From an uncultured Candidatus Actinomarinales bacterium (lineage in GTDB: Bacteria; Actinomycetota; Acidimicrobiia; Actinomarinales; Actinomarinaceae): a stretch of 64,000 nt of DNA. The notes under the pieces were generated by a model. The model worked only from the letters and a program-made list of their open reading frames with translations, searched no databases and was not told the DNA's origin. Shown in pieces: positions 36,291 through 44,549 of this stretch (its first letter is position 1; every line of letters starts with the position of its first letter). Where the stretch lies: positions 1 through 64,000 of the forward strand of contig CALSUY010000001.1 of NCBI GenBank assembly GCA_943840565.1. The letters are read 5' to 3'. The translations under genes and the position numbers were made by a program.

Positions 36291-37777
36291 GTGGCTTAAT
36301 TTATACTCTTATTTTGTTTCCACTATTTGGAGCAGTGGTCATTTTTCTAATGCCAAAAAAGAGATTTGAGCTATTTCAACCTTTAGCAATATTTCTTTCA
36401 ATCATTCCATTTAGCGTGTGCTTATATTTATTTTCAAATGAGAATAGCAAGGGTTCCTACCAACAATTTGATTCTATAAACTGGATAAGTTCTTATGGAA
36501 TAAAGATTAGTTTAGGTTTTTCAGGAATGTCCCATCTTTTATTGTCGTTAACATCAATATTGGTTCTTCTATCCTTTCTTTCGGTTACAGAAAATTATTC
36601 AAAAAGTAAGGGTTTTATTGGTTCTATATTAGTTTTACACTTTGCTGTTAATGGTGTTTTCTTGAGTGGAGATTTACTCTCTCTGTTCATATTTTTTGAG
36701 GCAATATTGATCCCTATGTATTTTTTAATGGGTATTTGGGGTGGAGACAATAGAAGATATGCAACAATTAAATTTATTATTTATACAGTTTTTGGTTCCA
36801 TATTTATATTTATAGGGACTGTTTATACCGGAGTTATAAGTTACTCACAGACCGGTACATTAGCTTTAGATTATGTAACTTTATCTAATTTAAATTTTAC
36901 TTCCCAACAATCTAAAGCACTTTTTCTGTTATTCACATTTGGATTTTTAGTTAAAGTTCCTCTTTTTCCTTTGCATACTTGGCTTCCAGATGCGCACGTC
37001 GAAGCCCCAACAGCTGGAAGTATATTATTAGCTGGAGTGTTATTAAAAGTGGGCGCATTCGGAATTTTAAGAGTATCAATACCATTTTTCACAGAAGGAT
37101 TCTTAGAGTACAGAGACATAATTGCTATCTTGTCTGTCATTGGAATTATATATGGAGCTGTTGTAGCGATTGCACAGATAGATATCAAAAAACTGATAGC
37201 ATACTCATCAATTAGTCACATGGGATTTGTAATGCTTGGAATATCCTCAGGTAATCTTTTAAGCCTTGAGGGCGCAATTATTCAAATGGTAAATCATGGA
37301 TTAACATCTGGAGCGCTTTTCATGCTAGTTGGCTTTGTTTACGAAAGACGTCACACCAGACGAATTTCTGATTTTGGAGGTCTCAAAATTACAATGCCTA
37401 AATACGCTGCAATTTTTCTATTTACATCTTTTGCATCTATTGGACTTCCCGGATTAAATGGTTTTGTAGGAGAATTTATGATTCTAATGGGAAGTTTTGG
37501 TACGTATAAATTATTATCAGCCATTTCTGCCTTCGGTGTGGTTCTTGCGGCAATTTACATGTTATGGGCATATCAAAGGATGTTTACAGGTGAAATTAAT
37601 AATGAAGAAAACGAAAACTTACATGATTTAGATACTAGAGAGCTGGTTTCAGTGATACCACTTTTGGTTTTAATGCTATTTATTGGTGTATACCCATCTT
37701 TTATTGAAAGTTATGTATTAAATGATGCACAAATAATTACGAATGTAGTTGAATTATTTAGCGGAGGTTTAAATTGA
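36275..37777 (+). CDS. nuoM: Complex I subunit M (antiporter-like)
   Basis: This 500-residue proton-pumping subunit has about fourteen helices. Typical stretches are FFEAILIPMYFLMGIWGG near residue 145, VKVPLFPLHTWLPDAHVEAP near residue 230 and AYSSISHMGFVMLG near residue 310. It starts inside the nuoL end and overlaps nuoN by 4 bp. Confidence 0.95.
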   Translation: MGIKLSGLIYTLILFPLFGAVVIFLMPKKRFELFQPLAIFLSIIPFSVCLYLFSNENSKGSYQQFDSINWISSYGIKISLGFSGMSHLLLSLTSILVLLSFLSVTENYSKSKGFIGSILVLHFAVNGVFLSGDLLSLFIFFEAILIPMYFLMGIWGGDNRRYATIKFIIYTVFGSIFIFIGTVYTGVISYSQTGTLALDYVTLSNLNFTSQQSKALFLLFTFGFLVKVPLFPLHTWLPDAHVEAPTAGSILLAGVLLKVGAFGILRVSIPFFTEGFLEYRDIIAILSVIGIIYGAVVAIAQIDIKKLIAYSSISHMGFVMLGISSGNLLSLEGAIIQMVNHGLTSGALFMLVGFVYERRHTRRISDFGGLKITMPKYAAIFLFTSFASIGLPGLNGFVGEFMILMGSFGTYKLLSAISAFGVVLAAIYMLWAYQRMFTGEINNEENENLHDLDTRELVSVIPLLVLMLFIGVYPSFIESYVLNDAQIITNVVELFSGGLN

Positions 37778-39247
37778 ACACAGTCTCACAGATTATTGGT
37801 CTTAACTGGATAGTTATCGGACCAACATTGGCTTTAGTGGGAACAGCTCTGGTATTGTTGTTTTGCACTATAACCATTACTACTTCTGACAATGTTAAAA
37901 AAGTAGTGACTATTAGTGGAATATTTATGACACTATTTACTATATTTTTAAAATTTGGATTATTTTCAACAGCGGGTCCCTTCATCATACTTCTCAGAAA
38001 AAATTCTTCTCGACGAATTTTCACTTTTTGGTAATGTTTTACTTGGCTTAGTTCTTTTATTAAATTTTTATCCAATTTGGAATTCCTCTTTTGAACTAAA
38101 GGACAAAACAACAGAAGCTATAATTCTCACCTTAATGAGTACCGCAGGATTTATGCTCATGGTTGATTCTGAAAATTTCATGATGCTTTTTATTGGACTT
38201 GAGATTGGGTCAATTAGTTTATACGCTTTAGCTGGGATCAACAAAGGTAGTTTATTAAGTAATGAAGCCTCTCTTAAATATTTCCTCCTAGGTTCTTTAG
38301 CATCCTGTGTCTTGGTATATGGAATCTCTTTAATGTATGTATCCCTCTCAATTACTGGAGTCTACGAAACAACTATTGCTATCTCCTTCATTGGGATTGA
38401 AAACATTCCCTTAACAACACTCGTTGGTATTTTATTACTCATAATTGGTCTGTTATTTAAAGTAGCAGCAGCCCCTTTCCAGTCATGGGCCCCAGATGTG
38501 TACCAAGGATCACCCACAGGCTATGTAGGGTTTATGGCCGCTACAGCAAAAGTTGCATCTTTTGTTGTACTAGCAAGGCTATGTATAGTTTCTCTTGGTT
38601 TGGTAATGGATAAGTTCGAATTATTTTTCTCTGCAATAATAATACTCTCAATTCTTATAGGCTCACTATTTGCAACTGTCCAAACGGACATGAAAAGATT
38701 GATTGCTTACAGTGGAGTAATTCAATCTGGATTTATTCTTTCAGGAATAACTTCTGGAGTAAATGGAACAAGTGCTTCATTATTTTATCTTGCTGCTTAT
38801 ATTGTTCAGTTAATTGGAATCTTCCTTATATTCTCAGTAATTACTGGTGAGCTATCATCAGATTTCTCTATGGAAAATCTTTCTGGCCTGTTTATAGAAA
38901 ATAAATATTTGAGTATATGCTTTAGTATTTTTATGTTAGGCCTTGCTGGACTGCCTCTAACAAGTGGATTTGTATCGAAATTTATTCTTATCACCAATCT
39001 GTGGTCATATGAAAAATATATTCTAGTTTTTGCACTGATGCTATCAACTGTTGCAGGTTTTTACTTTTATTTGAAGCCAATATGGATTGCCGCAATAGAT
39101 AAACCTGAGAACAGCGTTCCACCGATTCAATTGAAATTGAATGATAAAATTTCCGTTGGTGTACTTGCTGGCTTAACCATTACATTAGGATTGTTTCCAA
39201 ATATCCTCATAAACATTTCCCGATGGGTAGTTCAAAATTACCTCTAA
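37774..39247 (+). pseudogene. nuoN: Complex I subunit N, interrupted by a single frameshift
   Basis: The gene starts at ATG 37774 (4-bp overlap with nuoM), and the frame reads through two N-terminal helices until a stop at 38034. From about residue 70 the homologous reading continues in the +1 frame to 39247, beginning KILLDEFSLFGNVLLG and including APFQSWAPDVYQGSPTG. The two frames overlap around 37955-38034. Removal of one base, for example from the A6 run at 37998-38003 or from the GGG/CCC at 37974-37980, would restore a normal gene of about 490 codons. The rest of the gene looks fully constrained, so a sequencing error or a very recent mutation is likely. NuoN is required for pumping by this complex. 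Confidence 0.88.
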
Positions 39248-39381
39248 TGTTAGTAAAAATAATACCACCCCCAAACTTTCATCATCAAGGGGGTTGGGAT
39301 GAGCTTCTTTTCTTTTTAGTTCCAGCTTTGCTTTTAACTTGGTTAAGAAATAAACAAAAGAATCAAAATTCAGAAGAATAA
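39247..39381 (+). CDS. 44-residue single-helix membrane protein coupled to nuoN
   Basis: A short ORF begins at ATG 39247, sharing one base with the nuoN stop (TAATG), the same junction as nuoA/nuoB. It encodes a soluble start of about 18 residues containing FHHQGGWDEL, one hydrophobic helix (about 20-33, LLFFLVPALLLTWL) and a basic/polar tail (RNKQKNQNSEE). The coupling and the membrane topology suggest a real small protein, possibly an accessory subunit of the respiratory complex. I do not recognise the family. Confidence 0.6.
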   Translation: MLVKIIPPPNFHHQGGWDELLFFLVPALLLTWLRNKQKNQNSEE

Positions 39382-39447
39382 TTTCAATTGTTTGAAAACT
39401 TAGTATTCCAATTTAAGTAAATATTTAATTATGTATAAAATAAAGTT

Positions 39448-40165
39448 GTGATTGAAATCCAACATCTCACAATGAGATACAAAAATGGAAAAGGTGTAGA
39501 AGATATAAATATCTCTGTTGATAATGGTGAGGTTAAAGGTCTTCTTGGACCAAATGGAGCAGGAAAATCTACAACTATGAGAAGCTTAATGGGTTTTTTA
39601 AAGTCCCTCAGATGGGCATCTTTCAGTTGAGGGAATTAGTACACTTGAAAACCCCGTTGAAGCAAAGAAAATTATTGGCTACCTACCAGGAGATCCACAG
39701 CTTCCTCAAAATCTAAACTCTAAGTCATTATTTAAGCTTGGTGCAGACATGAGAGGTCATGTCTACTAGATTATGCAATGGAATTGGCTGAAAAATTTGA
39801 TTTAGACGTAAATTTAACAATTAAAGAACTCTCAAAAGGAAATAGACAAAAAGCTGCAATTATCTTATCTGTTCTTCACAAACCAAAAGCTTTAATCCTC
39901 GATGAGCCTACATCAGGTTTAGATCCCTTTCATCAGAGAACATTTTTTGAAATAGTTGACGAATTTAAAAAGAATGGTGCTGCTATTCTTGTTATCTTCT
40001 CATATAATTTCTGAAATTGAAAAAATATCAGACTCTATGGCTGTACTTAAAGATGGTGAAAAAATTTATGATGAGTCATATAAAACTTTTGTTAACAAAG
40101 CAAAAGAAGATGGTGTTGAATTAGAAGATGCATTTTTTGCCTTTTATGATAGGAGTGATGGTTAA
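39448..40165 (+). pseudogene. ABC exporter ATPase with three frameshifts
   Basis: The remains of an ABC-2-type ATPase read GTG 39448 with Walker A GPNGAGKST in one frame. Next come DGHLSVEGISTLENP and GYLPGDPQLPQNL in the +1 frame, then MELAEKFDL to Walker B LILDEPTSGLDP back in the first frame, then SSHIISEIEKISD in the +1 frame. Shifts fall near 39605 (CCC run), 39757-39765 and 39990. Rejoined, it is a normal ATPase of about 240 residues. The stop overlaps the permease ATG (TAATG), showing an originally intact two-gene exporter. Sequence error is as likely as true decay. Confidence 0.85.
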
Positions 40166-41004
40166 TGTTAAGTTATTTAAAATATATGTTGAGTGTTCCG
40201 AGAAAATTTATAATGACATGGGCTATAGCTCCAGCCTTATATTTCACAATTTTACCCTTAGCTTTTGCAAATGAAAGTGTTGAAGGTTTAATGATTGATA
40301 CTCAAAAAGAAGCATTTAGGGGAATGTCTGAAAATGACACAATGATGAATTTTTTTGGAATAGATGATTGGGATAATGTTTTTACACTTGAAGGTATGGT
40401 CACGACTTACTTTTTAAGTTCCTATTTGGGGTTATCTTTGTTGCCTTAGCCACTATTGTTCTTATTAAATAAGACTGAGTGCAAAAGCTGAAGAAGATGG
40501 AACATTTCGAATTTGTTGCTTCTCTACCAATGACTCGCAGCGACTGTTTATCTTAACACATTCACTGTGTAGCTGTGTTTCTTTGGTCTTGTTCGTATGC
40601 CTTTGCATGGACGAATATTATGTTCATTCCAATTGCAACCATGGAGCTTACTCAAACACTTGATTACATTCCCCTTTATGAGCGCAACACTACAGGGCAG
40701 CGTTAGCTGGGGTTAGTTTTGGCGTTTTAGGCTTTGCCCTTGGTGCATATACTGGTAAATCATCAATGGCATGGGCTTTTGGTGGCGGTCTTATGGCAAT
40801 TGAATATCTAGCAAATTCATTAAAAGGCACAAATGACTTCTTTTTGTGGATCGATGACAATATCTCTTCCTTTGGTGCTTATGGTAATCCTTATCAAGAT
40901 GGTTTAATTGGAGGGGATGTACTTCTTGTAAGCAGGAAAGATAGCTATTATTTTTGGCTATCGGTTTTATAGGATTTAGAAATAGATCACTAAATCTAAG
41001 ATAG
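40165..41004 (+). pseudogene. ABC-2 exporter permease with multiple frameshifts
   Basis: The permease partner of the preceding ATPase reads openly from ATG 40165 through the first helix and an extracellular part, then breaks. Homologous-looking segments continue in changing frames: FGVIFVALATIVLIK, RLSAKAEEDGT, EFVASLPMTRSD, SYAFAWTNIMFIPIATMEL, then a long open piece from about 40709 (GFALGAYTGKSSMAWAFGGG). The last piece, FLAIGFIGFRNRS, ends at TAG 41002-41004. At least six indels are needed. The EFVASLPMTRS element is typical of ABC-2 exporter permeases. Confidence 0.78.
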
Positions 41005-41035
41005 TTTTTGATTTAGTAAAGATTCTATTTTCCCT

Positions 41036-41041
41036 TACAAT
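41036..41041 (+). promoter_or_regulatory. -10 element TACAAT of a leaderless mRNA
   Basis: TACAAT ends 6 nt before the ATG of the SRPBCC gene at 41048, so transcription should start at or next to the start codon. No Shine-Dalgarno is present. No clear -35. Confidence 0.5.
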
Positions 41042-41047
41042 TAAATC

Positions 41048-41476
41048 ATGCCAACGTACTCAAAAACAATAACTGTTAAAGAAGATATAAAAACATGTTT
41101 TGATTTTGTGGCAGATTTTAGAAATTTAAACAAATGGAATCCCCATGATGAGGCTGAGTTAATTACTAAAGAACCACTTCGTGAAGGGAGTATTTTTAAA
41201 GTAAATACTGTTTTCAACAATAGAACTATGTTGCTTAAATATGAAATCATTGAGTGGGGGGAGCCACTAAGAGCATCATTAAAGACTGAGACAAAAGGGT
41301 TTGAAATTATTGATACCTTATTCTTTTCAGCAACTTCAAAAGGGACTGAAATAACTTACTCAGTCAATATAAAATATAAGGGTTTATACATAATCCTTGG
41401 ATTATTTTTAGGAAGAGTATTTAAAAAACTTATGGATAATATTTACAACCTTGAAGAAATCCTTGGAACGCCGTAA
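41048..41476 (+). CDS. SRPBCC-superfamily (polyketide cyclase/START-like) protein
   Basis: This 142-residue protein has the helix-grip pattern of the SRPBCC superfamily. The start CFDFVADFRNLNKWNP is characteristic, followed by alternating strands and a C-terminal amphipathic helix (FKKLMDNIYNLEEIL). Such proteins bind hydrophobic ligands; the ligand is unknown. The mRNA appears leaderless. It overlaps the following lipoprotein gene by 26 bp. Confidence 0.8.
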   Translation: MPTYSKTITVKEDIKTCFDFVADFRNLNKWNPHDEAELITKEPLREGSIFKVNTVFNNRTMLLKYEIIEWGEPLRASLKTETKGFEIIDTLFFSATSKGTEITYSVNIKYKGLYIILGLFLGRVFKKLMDNIYNLEEILGTP

Positions 41477-42002
41477 TTTAGTATGGCTATGTCTTGTTTT
41501 CCTATTAATTATGGGATGTCAATCTAGTGAAAGTTCGCCAATGATCTCTTCAGAGGGAATATTTCCATCCGTACAGGGAAACAACTTGAATAAAAAAAGT
41601 AAAACTGTTCCAGACGATTTTGTCGACAAAGATTTAATAGTCATTGTAGCTTTTCAACAATGGCATCAAGCAATTGTTGATGAAACTATAGATTCTTTGG
41701 AGGAAAGTGGTATTGGAGATACTCATAATATAATAGAAGTACCAACAATTCAAAAATCATCCAAATTAAGTGAAATCTATCTCGATGGAATAATGAGAGC
41801 AGGAATCAGAGATGATAGAATCAGAAACAGAACGATAACTGCTTACATAAACAAAGAAGAGTTCAAAAATGCATTAAACATTCCAGATGAACAAACTATA
41901 TATTGGTATCTCATTAAAAAGGGAACTAATGAGATTCAAAAAAAGGGATATGGAGTTATTTCCAAAGAAGAGATAACAGATATAAAGAGTTTAAGTAGCT
42001 AA
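41451..42002 (+). CDS. Hypothetical lipoprotein
   Basis: This 183-residue protein has an N-terminal lipoprotein signal (LVFLLIMGC, Cys about 23) and an exported domain of unknown type containing IVAFQQWHQAIVDETIDSL. TTG 41451 or TTG 41463 could be the start; both lie inside the preceding gene and neither has a clear ribosome site. No conserved enzymatic motif recognised. Confidence 0.6.
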   Translation: MKKSLERRNLVWLCLVFLLIMGCQSSESSPMISSEGIFPSVQGNNLNKKSKTVPDDFVDKDLIVIVAFQQWHQAIVDETIDSLEESGIGDTHNIIEVPTIQKSSKLSEIYLDGIMRAGIRDDRIRNRTITAYINKEEFKNALNIPDEQTIYWYLIKKGTNEIQKKGYGVISKEEITDIKSLSS

Positions 42003-42038
42003 AGACTTCAGTTTCGTAATTATTCTAAATTTATGGGT

Positions 42039-42419
42039 TTATATGTAGCTTATTGATAAGTAAAGCACAATTAAGCCAAGCAATAACATAGCACCGTTAA
42101 TCATACCCTTTATAGCTGAACTCAAATTTGGAACATAGCTATGAAGAAATATTATTAACCCAGCTAAAACTAATAAGCCAAGTGACAAAGCCCAGTTAGA
42201 AGAAGACTCTTCAGATAATATTAATATGCCAATTCCAGAAATTAAAGCAAGTCCGAAGGAGCTCCATGAAAGCTTAGTAAATATTTCACGTAAAGTGTTC
42301 GTAGTATTTTTAGTCGGATCGAGTGTTGAAAGCTTGGGAGCAAACATGGCCCAAGTCACCATAGAACCAAGCCAAATTGCAAGACCTAATATATGTGAAA
42401 AATTTAAAATGTTGATCAT
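42039..42419 (-). CDS. Small four-helix membrane protein (CopD/DUF4149-like)
   Basis: This protein of about 126 residues has four hydrophobic helices. The start [19 protein letters not shown], with a His in helix 1 followed by WxGS, resembles CopD- and DUF4149-type membrane proteins. ATG 42419 is preferred over the upstream TTG 42434, because TATGAT sits 6 nt before it in the leaderless geometry used by its neighbours. It is divergent from tdk. Function not known. Confidence 0.62.
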   Translation of the reverse strand: MINILNFSHILGLAIWLGSMVTWAMFAPKLSTLDPTKNTTNTLREIFTKLSWSSFGLALISGIGILILSEESSSNWALSLGLLVLAGLIIFLHSYVPNLSSAIKGMINGAMLLLGLIVLYLSISYI

Positions 42420-42460
42420 ACATCTATCATACAAAAAGAAAAAAGATATCTATAAATGAC

Positions 42461-42466
42461 TATTAT
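42461..42466 (+). promoter_or_regulatory. -10 element TATTAT for tdk (leaderless)
   Basis: TATTAT ends 6 nt before the tdk ATG at 42473, with an overlapping TATAAA 3 nt later. No Shine-Dalgarno lies between. The minus-strand neighbour's TATGAT (42431-42426) lies within 40 bp, so the two promoters are back to back. Confidence 0.5.
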
Positions 42467-42472
42467 AAAATC

Positions 42473-43075
42473 ATGGCAAAATTTTATTTTTACTACGCAG
42501 CAATGAATGCTGGAAAAAGTACGAACCTCCTACAATCAGCGCACAACTATGAGGAGCGCTACATGAAAACAATTATTTTTACTCCAAAACTTGATGATAG
42601 ATACGGCGTTGGCAAGGTAGCTTCAAGAATTGGCTTAGATAGAGAAGCTGAAATATTTGAAGGTGAGGATGATTTATATGTTTGGACCGCTCACGAACAC
42701 CAAAGAGAAAAATTATCTTGTGTTTTAGTTGATGAAGCACAATTTCTTTCACCAAAACAAGTGCTCCAATTAACCCTTATTGTTGATAAGTTGAAAATTC
42801 CAGTTTTATGTTATGGATTAAGAACAGATTTTAGAGGTGAGCCTTTTCCAGGTAGTGTATATCTCATGGCCTGGGCTGATGAGCTAGTAGAACTTAAAAC
42901 AATTTGTAAGTCGGGTAAAAAGGCTACATTTAATGCAAGGTTAGATGAAGATGGAAATAGAGTTACAGAGGGAGATCAGGTCTCTATCGGATTGAATTAT
43001 GAGGCTCAAGCTCGAGATATTTTTGAACTAGATAAAGTTTCTCCAATAGATTATAAAATTCCTGAAGCTAATTAG
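42473..43075 (+). CDS. tdk: Thymidine kinase
   Basis: This 200-residue type II thymidine kinase phosphorylates thymidine for salvage. It aligns closely to E. coli Tdk in the P-loop [17 protein letters not shown], the Walker B-like VLVDEAQFL and the lasso segment [17 protein letters not shown]. The structural zinc site is largely lost: the first Cys of TIC remains, but the second is Ser (ICKSGKK), and the distal Cys/His pair is replaced by QARDIF. It extends the nucleoside-salvage theme of the window. Its last 8 bp overlap the convergent DUF454 gene. Confidence 0.93.
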   Translation: MAKFYFYYAAMNAGKSTNLLQSAHNYEERYMKTIIFTPKLDDRYGVGKVASRIGLDREAEIFEGEDDLYVWTAHEHQREKLSCVLVDEAQFLSPKQVLQLTLIVDKLKIPVLCYGLRTDFRGEPFPGSVYLMAWADELVELKTICKSGKKATFNARLDEDGNRVTEGDQVSIGLNYEAQARDIFELDKVSPIDYKIPEAN

Positions 43076-43550
43076 AATTTTTTACTGGTGGTTCTGGCCT
43101 AGTTGCAAGCCACGTACATAAAGCTATTCCAAAGAATCCAAATATTAAATCTCCAATCATTGAAAATGCAATAAAAATTGTAAAAGCAAAAGTTGGAATG
43201 ATAGTCAAAATTGCAACTTTCTTTGCTCTTCTAGATAGACCTCTGTATTGCTGCCAATTTAATACCATTGGACCAAATAATCTGTGATTTTCTATCCAGT
43301 ATGTAAATTTTGTTGAACATTTTGAAAAAGCCCATGCAGCTATCAAAATAAATACTGTTGTTGGTAATCCTGGTACAACTATGCCTACGTAACCTAAAGA
43401 TAATGACAAAATTCCAATTATAAAAAATACAGGCTTGTGAATTTTTAGAAATAAGTTTGGAAAAAACTTGTAAAGAATAACAAAAAATAATATAAAACCG
43501 CCAACATAAGAAAATGTTTCGTAAGGTATGTTTTTAATTAAATTTTCCAT
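43068..43550 (-). CDS. DUF454 (YbaN-like) membrane protein
   Basis: This 160-residue membrane protein has about four hydrophobic helices. It carries the DUF454 signature: [16 protein letters not shown], followed by [13 protein letters not shown] and [14 protein letters not shown], a conserved cytoplasmic loop. An extra N-terminal helix of about 30 residues precedes the core. Function of the family is unknown. It converges on tdk with an 8-bp overlap. Confidence 0.85.
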   Translation of the reverse strand: MENLIKNIPYETFSYVGGFILFFVILYKFFPNLFLKIHKPVFFIIGILSLSLGYVGIVVPGLPTTVFILIAAWAFSKCSTKFTYWIENHRLFGPMVLNWQQYRGLSRRAKKVAILTIIPTFAFTIFIAFSMIGDLIFGFFGIALCTWLATRPEPPVKNSN

Positions 43551-43585
43551 AATTATATTATAATTTCTTCATTTATAATCATAAA

Positions 43586-44263
43586 TTAGTTCACGAAAAC
43601 TCTTTCAGCTATATATTGGTCTAAACCAAAAAATTTTTTGTTATCAGTACTTACAGTAATTGAGAATTCATTTGCATCAGCAATAATAATTTTTGAACCT
43701 GGGACTATTTTATTTTCTTGTAAAAAACTAATCATGGAAGCATCTCTTTTTAATTCTTCCGTTATTTTATTAATTGAATAATTTCTGTCCTTTTGTACAT
43801 TTAAAAGATTTGTAGTTTCTAGTTTCTTGTATTTAGAGTAGGGTATAGGATTCCCAAAAAGTCCAGTAGTTGGATTGCCGAGTATAGAAAGCATTGCTTT
43901 TTCAGTAACTGGACTGAGTATATTCTCCCATTTAGAAGTCTCCGCATAAACTTTTTCCCATGGGAGTTTTAATACTTCTGATAGAAATCTTTCAACAATT
44001 CTATGTCTCCTGGCAACAGTTTTGGCTAAATATAAACCCTTATCTGTAAGTTGAAGATCGTCCTCAAATTTTATTAGGCCACTATTTTGCATTCTTCCTG
44101 TAATTTGCGAAACGTTAGCTCTGCTGACGTCAAGCCACTCAGCAACTCTTGTCTGCTTAACTTCAATACCCACTTCATTAAGATGAAAAATTGCAACTGC
44201 TTGTTTATAAAAAGATTCCGGCAGTTTTTCCATTTCTTTTTGAGTGAGCATATGTTTAATCAT
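43586..44263 (-). CDS. DtxR/IdeR-family transcriptional regulator with altered metal sites
   Basis: This 225-residue regulator has an N-terminal winged helix (about 15-80, VAEWLDVSRANVSQITGRM), a dimerisation/metal domain with FGNPIPYSKY, and a C-terminal FeoA-like SH3 domain. Against C. diphtheriae DtxR the ungapped stretch KVYAETSKWEN replaces KVHDEACRWEH, so H98, C102 and H106 become Tyr106, Ser110 and Asn114. M10 aligns with Ser17. H87, E91 and E113 remain. Iron sensing may therefore be changed or lost. It is divergent from a ferric-type ABC importer, its likely target. Confidence 0.88.
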   Translation of the reverse strand: MIKHMLTQKEMEKLPESFYKQAVAIFHLNEVGIEVKQTRVAEWLDVSRANVSQITGRMQNSGLIKFEDDLQLTDKGLYLAKTVARRHRIVERFLSEVLKLPWEKVYAETSKWENILSPVTEKAMLSILGNPTTGLFGNPIPYSKYKKLETTNLLNVQKDRNYSINKITEELKRDASMISFLQENKIVPGSKIIIADANEFSITVSTDNKKFFGLDQYIAERVFVN

Positions 44264-44273
44264 CCTAGGTGTA

Positions 44274-44291
44274 TGTTAACAACAATTAACA
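44274..44291. promoter_or_regulatory. Inverted repeat upstream of the DtxR-family gene
   Basis: TGTTAA and TTAACA are separated by 6 bp, 10 bp upstream of the regulator ATG. The half-site word TTAACA recurs in the larger palindrome before the transporter, so both may be operators of the same regulator. Weak on its own in AT-rich DNA. Confidence 0.35.
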
Positions 44292-44308
44292 ATCAATGAA
44301 CTTTAAAA

Positions 44309-44404
44309 TTAAAATAGGGGACAGCCAACAACAGCAGTGAGTGCAATAAATAAAACCCACGCTAGTGGTTCATACTTTGTTATGATTTTAGGATTTTTTT
44401 CCAT
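44309..44404 (-). CDS. 31-residue membrane peptide, leaderless
   Basis: ATG 44404 opens a 31-codon ORF with a charged start (MEKNPKIITKYEP) and one hydrophobic helix (LAWVLFIALTAVVGC) ending CPLF. A perfect TATAAT on the minus strand (44417-44412) ends 7 nt before the ATG, so the mRNA would start at the initiation codon. It runs toward the DtxR-family gene, 45 bp away, and may share its transcript. No family recognised; not proven to be expressed. Confidence 0.5.
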   Translation of the reverse strand: MEKNPKIITKYEPLAWVLFIALTAVVGCPLF

Positions 44405-44411
44405 TTTTATT

Positions 44412-44432
44412 ATTATAAACGTTTGGTATAAT
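44412..44432. promoter_or_regulatory. Back-to-back TATAAT promoters
   Basis: Two perfect TATAAT hexamers face apart within 21 bp: minus strand at 44417-44412, and plus strand at 44427-44432 with an upstream TG (extended -10, TTTGG before it). Each lies 7-8 nt before the ATG of a tiny membrane ORF. The initiating polymerases would compete for the same DNA. Confidence 0.6.
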
Positions 44433-44440
44433 AAGTCTAT

Positions 44441-44545
44441 ATGATGTGTCCATTTGCTTACTTACTTTTTGGGTTTATGTGGGTTGTTCGCACAGGCGGA
44501 AAAATTATTCCTTTTTCATTAAAAAAAGTAAAAGTTTCAAAATAA
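44441..44545 (+). CDS. 34-residue membrane peptide, leaderless
   Basis: ATG 44441 (or 44444) opens a 34-codon ORF with a short hydrophobic segment (FAYLLFGFMWVV) followed by a basic tail (KKVKVSK). An extended -10 TATAAT lies 8 nt before the ATG, with no ribosome site. The stop is 5 bp before the palindrome that precedes the ferric-type binding lipoprotein. No family recognised; could be a leader peptide or a small membrane regulator. Confidence 0.5.
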   Translation: MMCPFAYLLFGFMWVVRTGGKIIPFSLKKVKVSK

Positions 44546-44549
44546 TTTT

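Noticed and set aside
37955-38034. Programmed +1 frameshifting in nuoN
   Set aside because: No shift-prone stop codon or pausing structure is evident where the frames overlap, nuoN is not known to use recoding, and many indels cluster just downstream.
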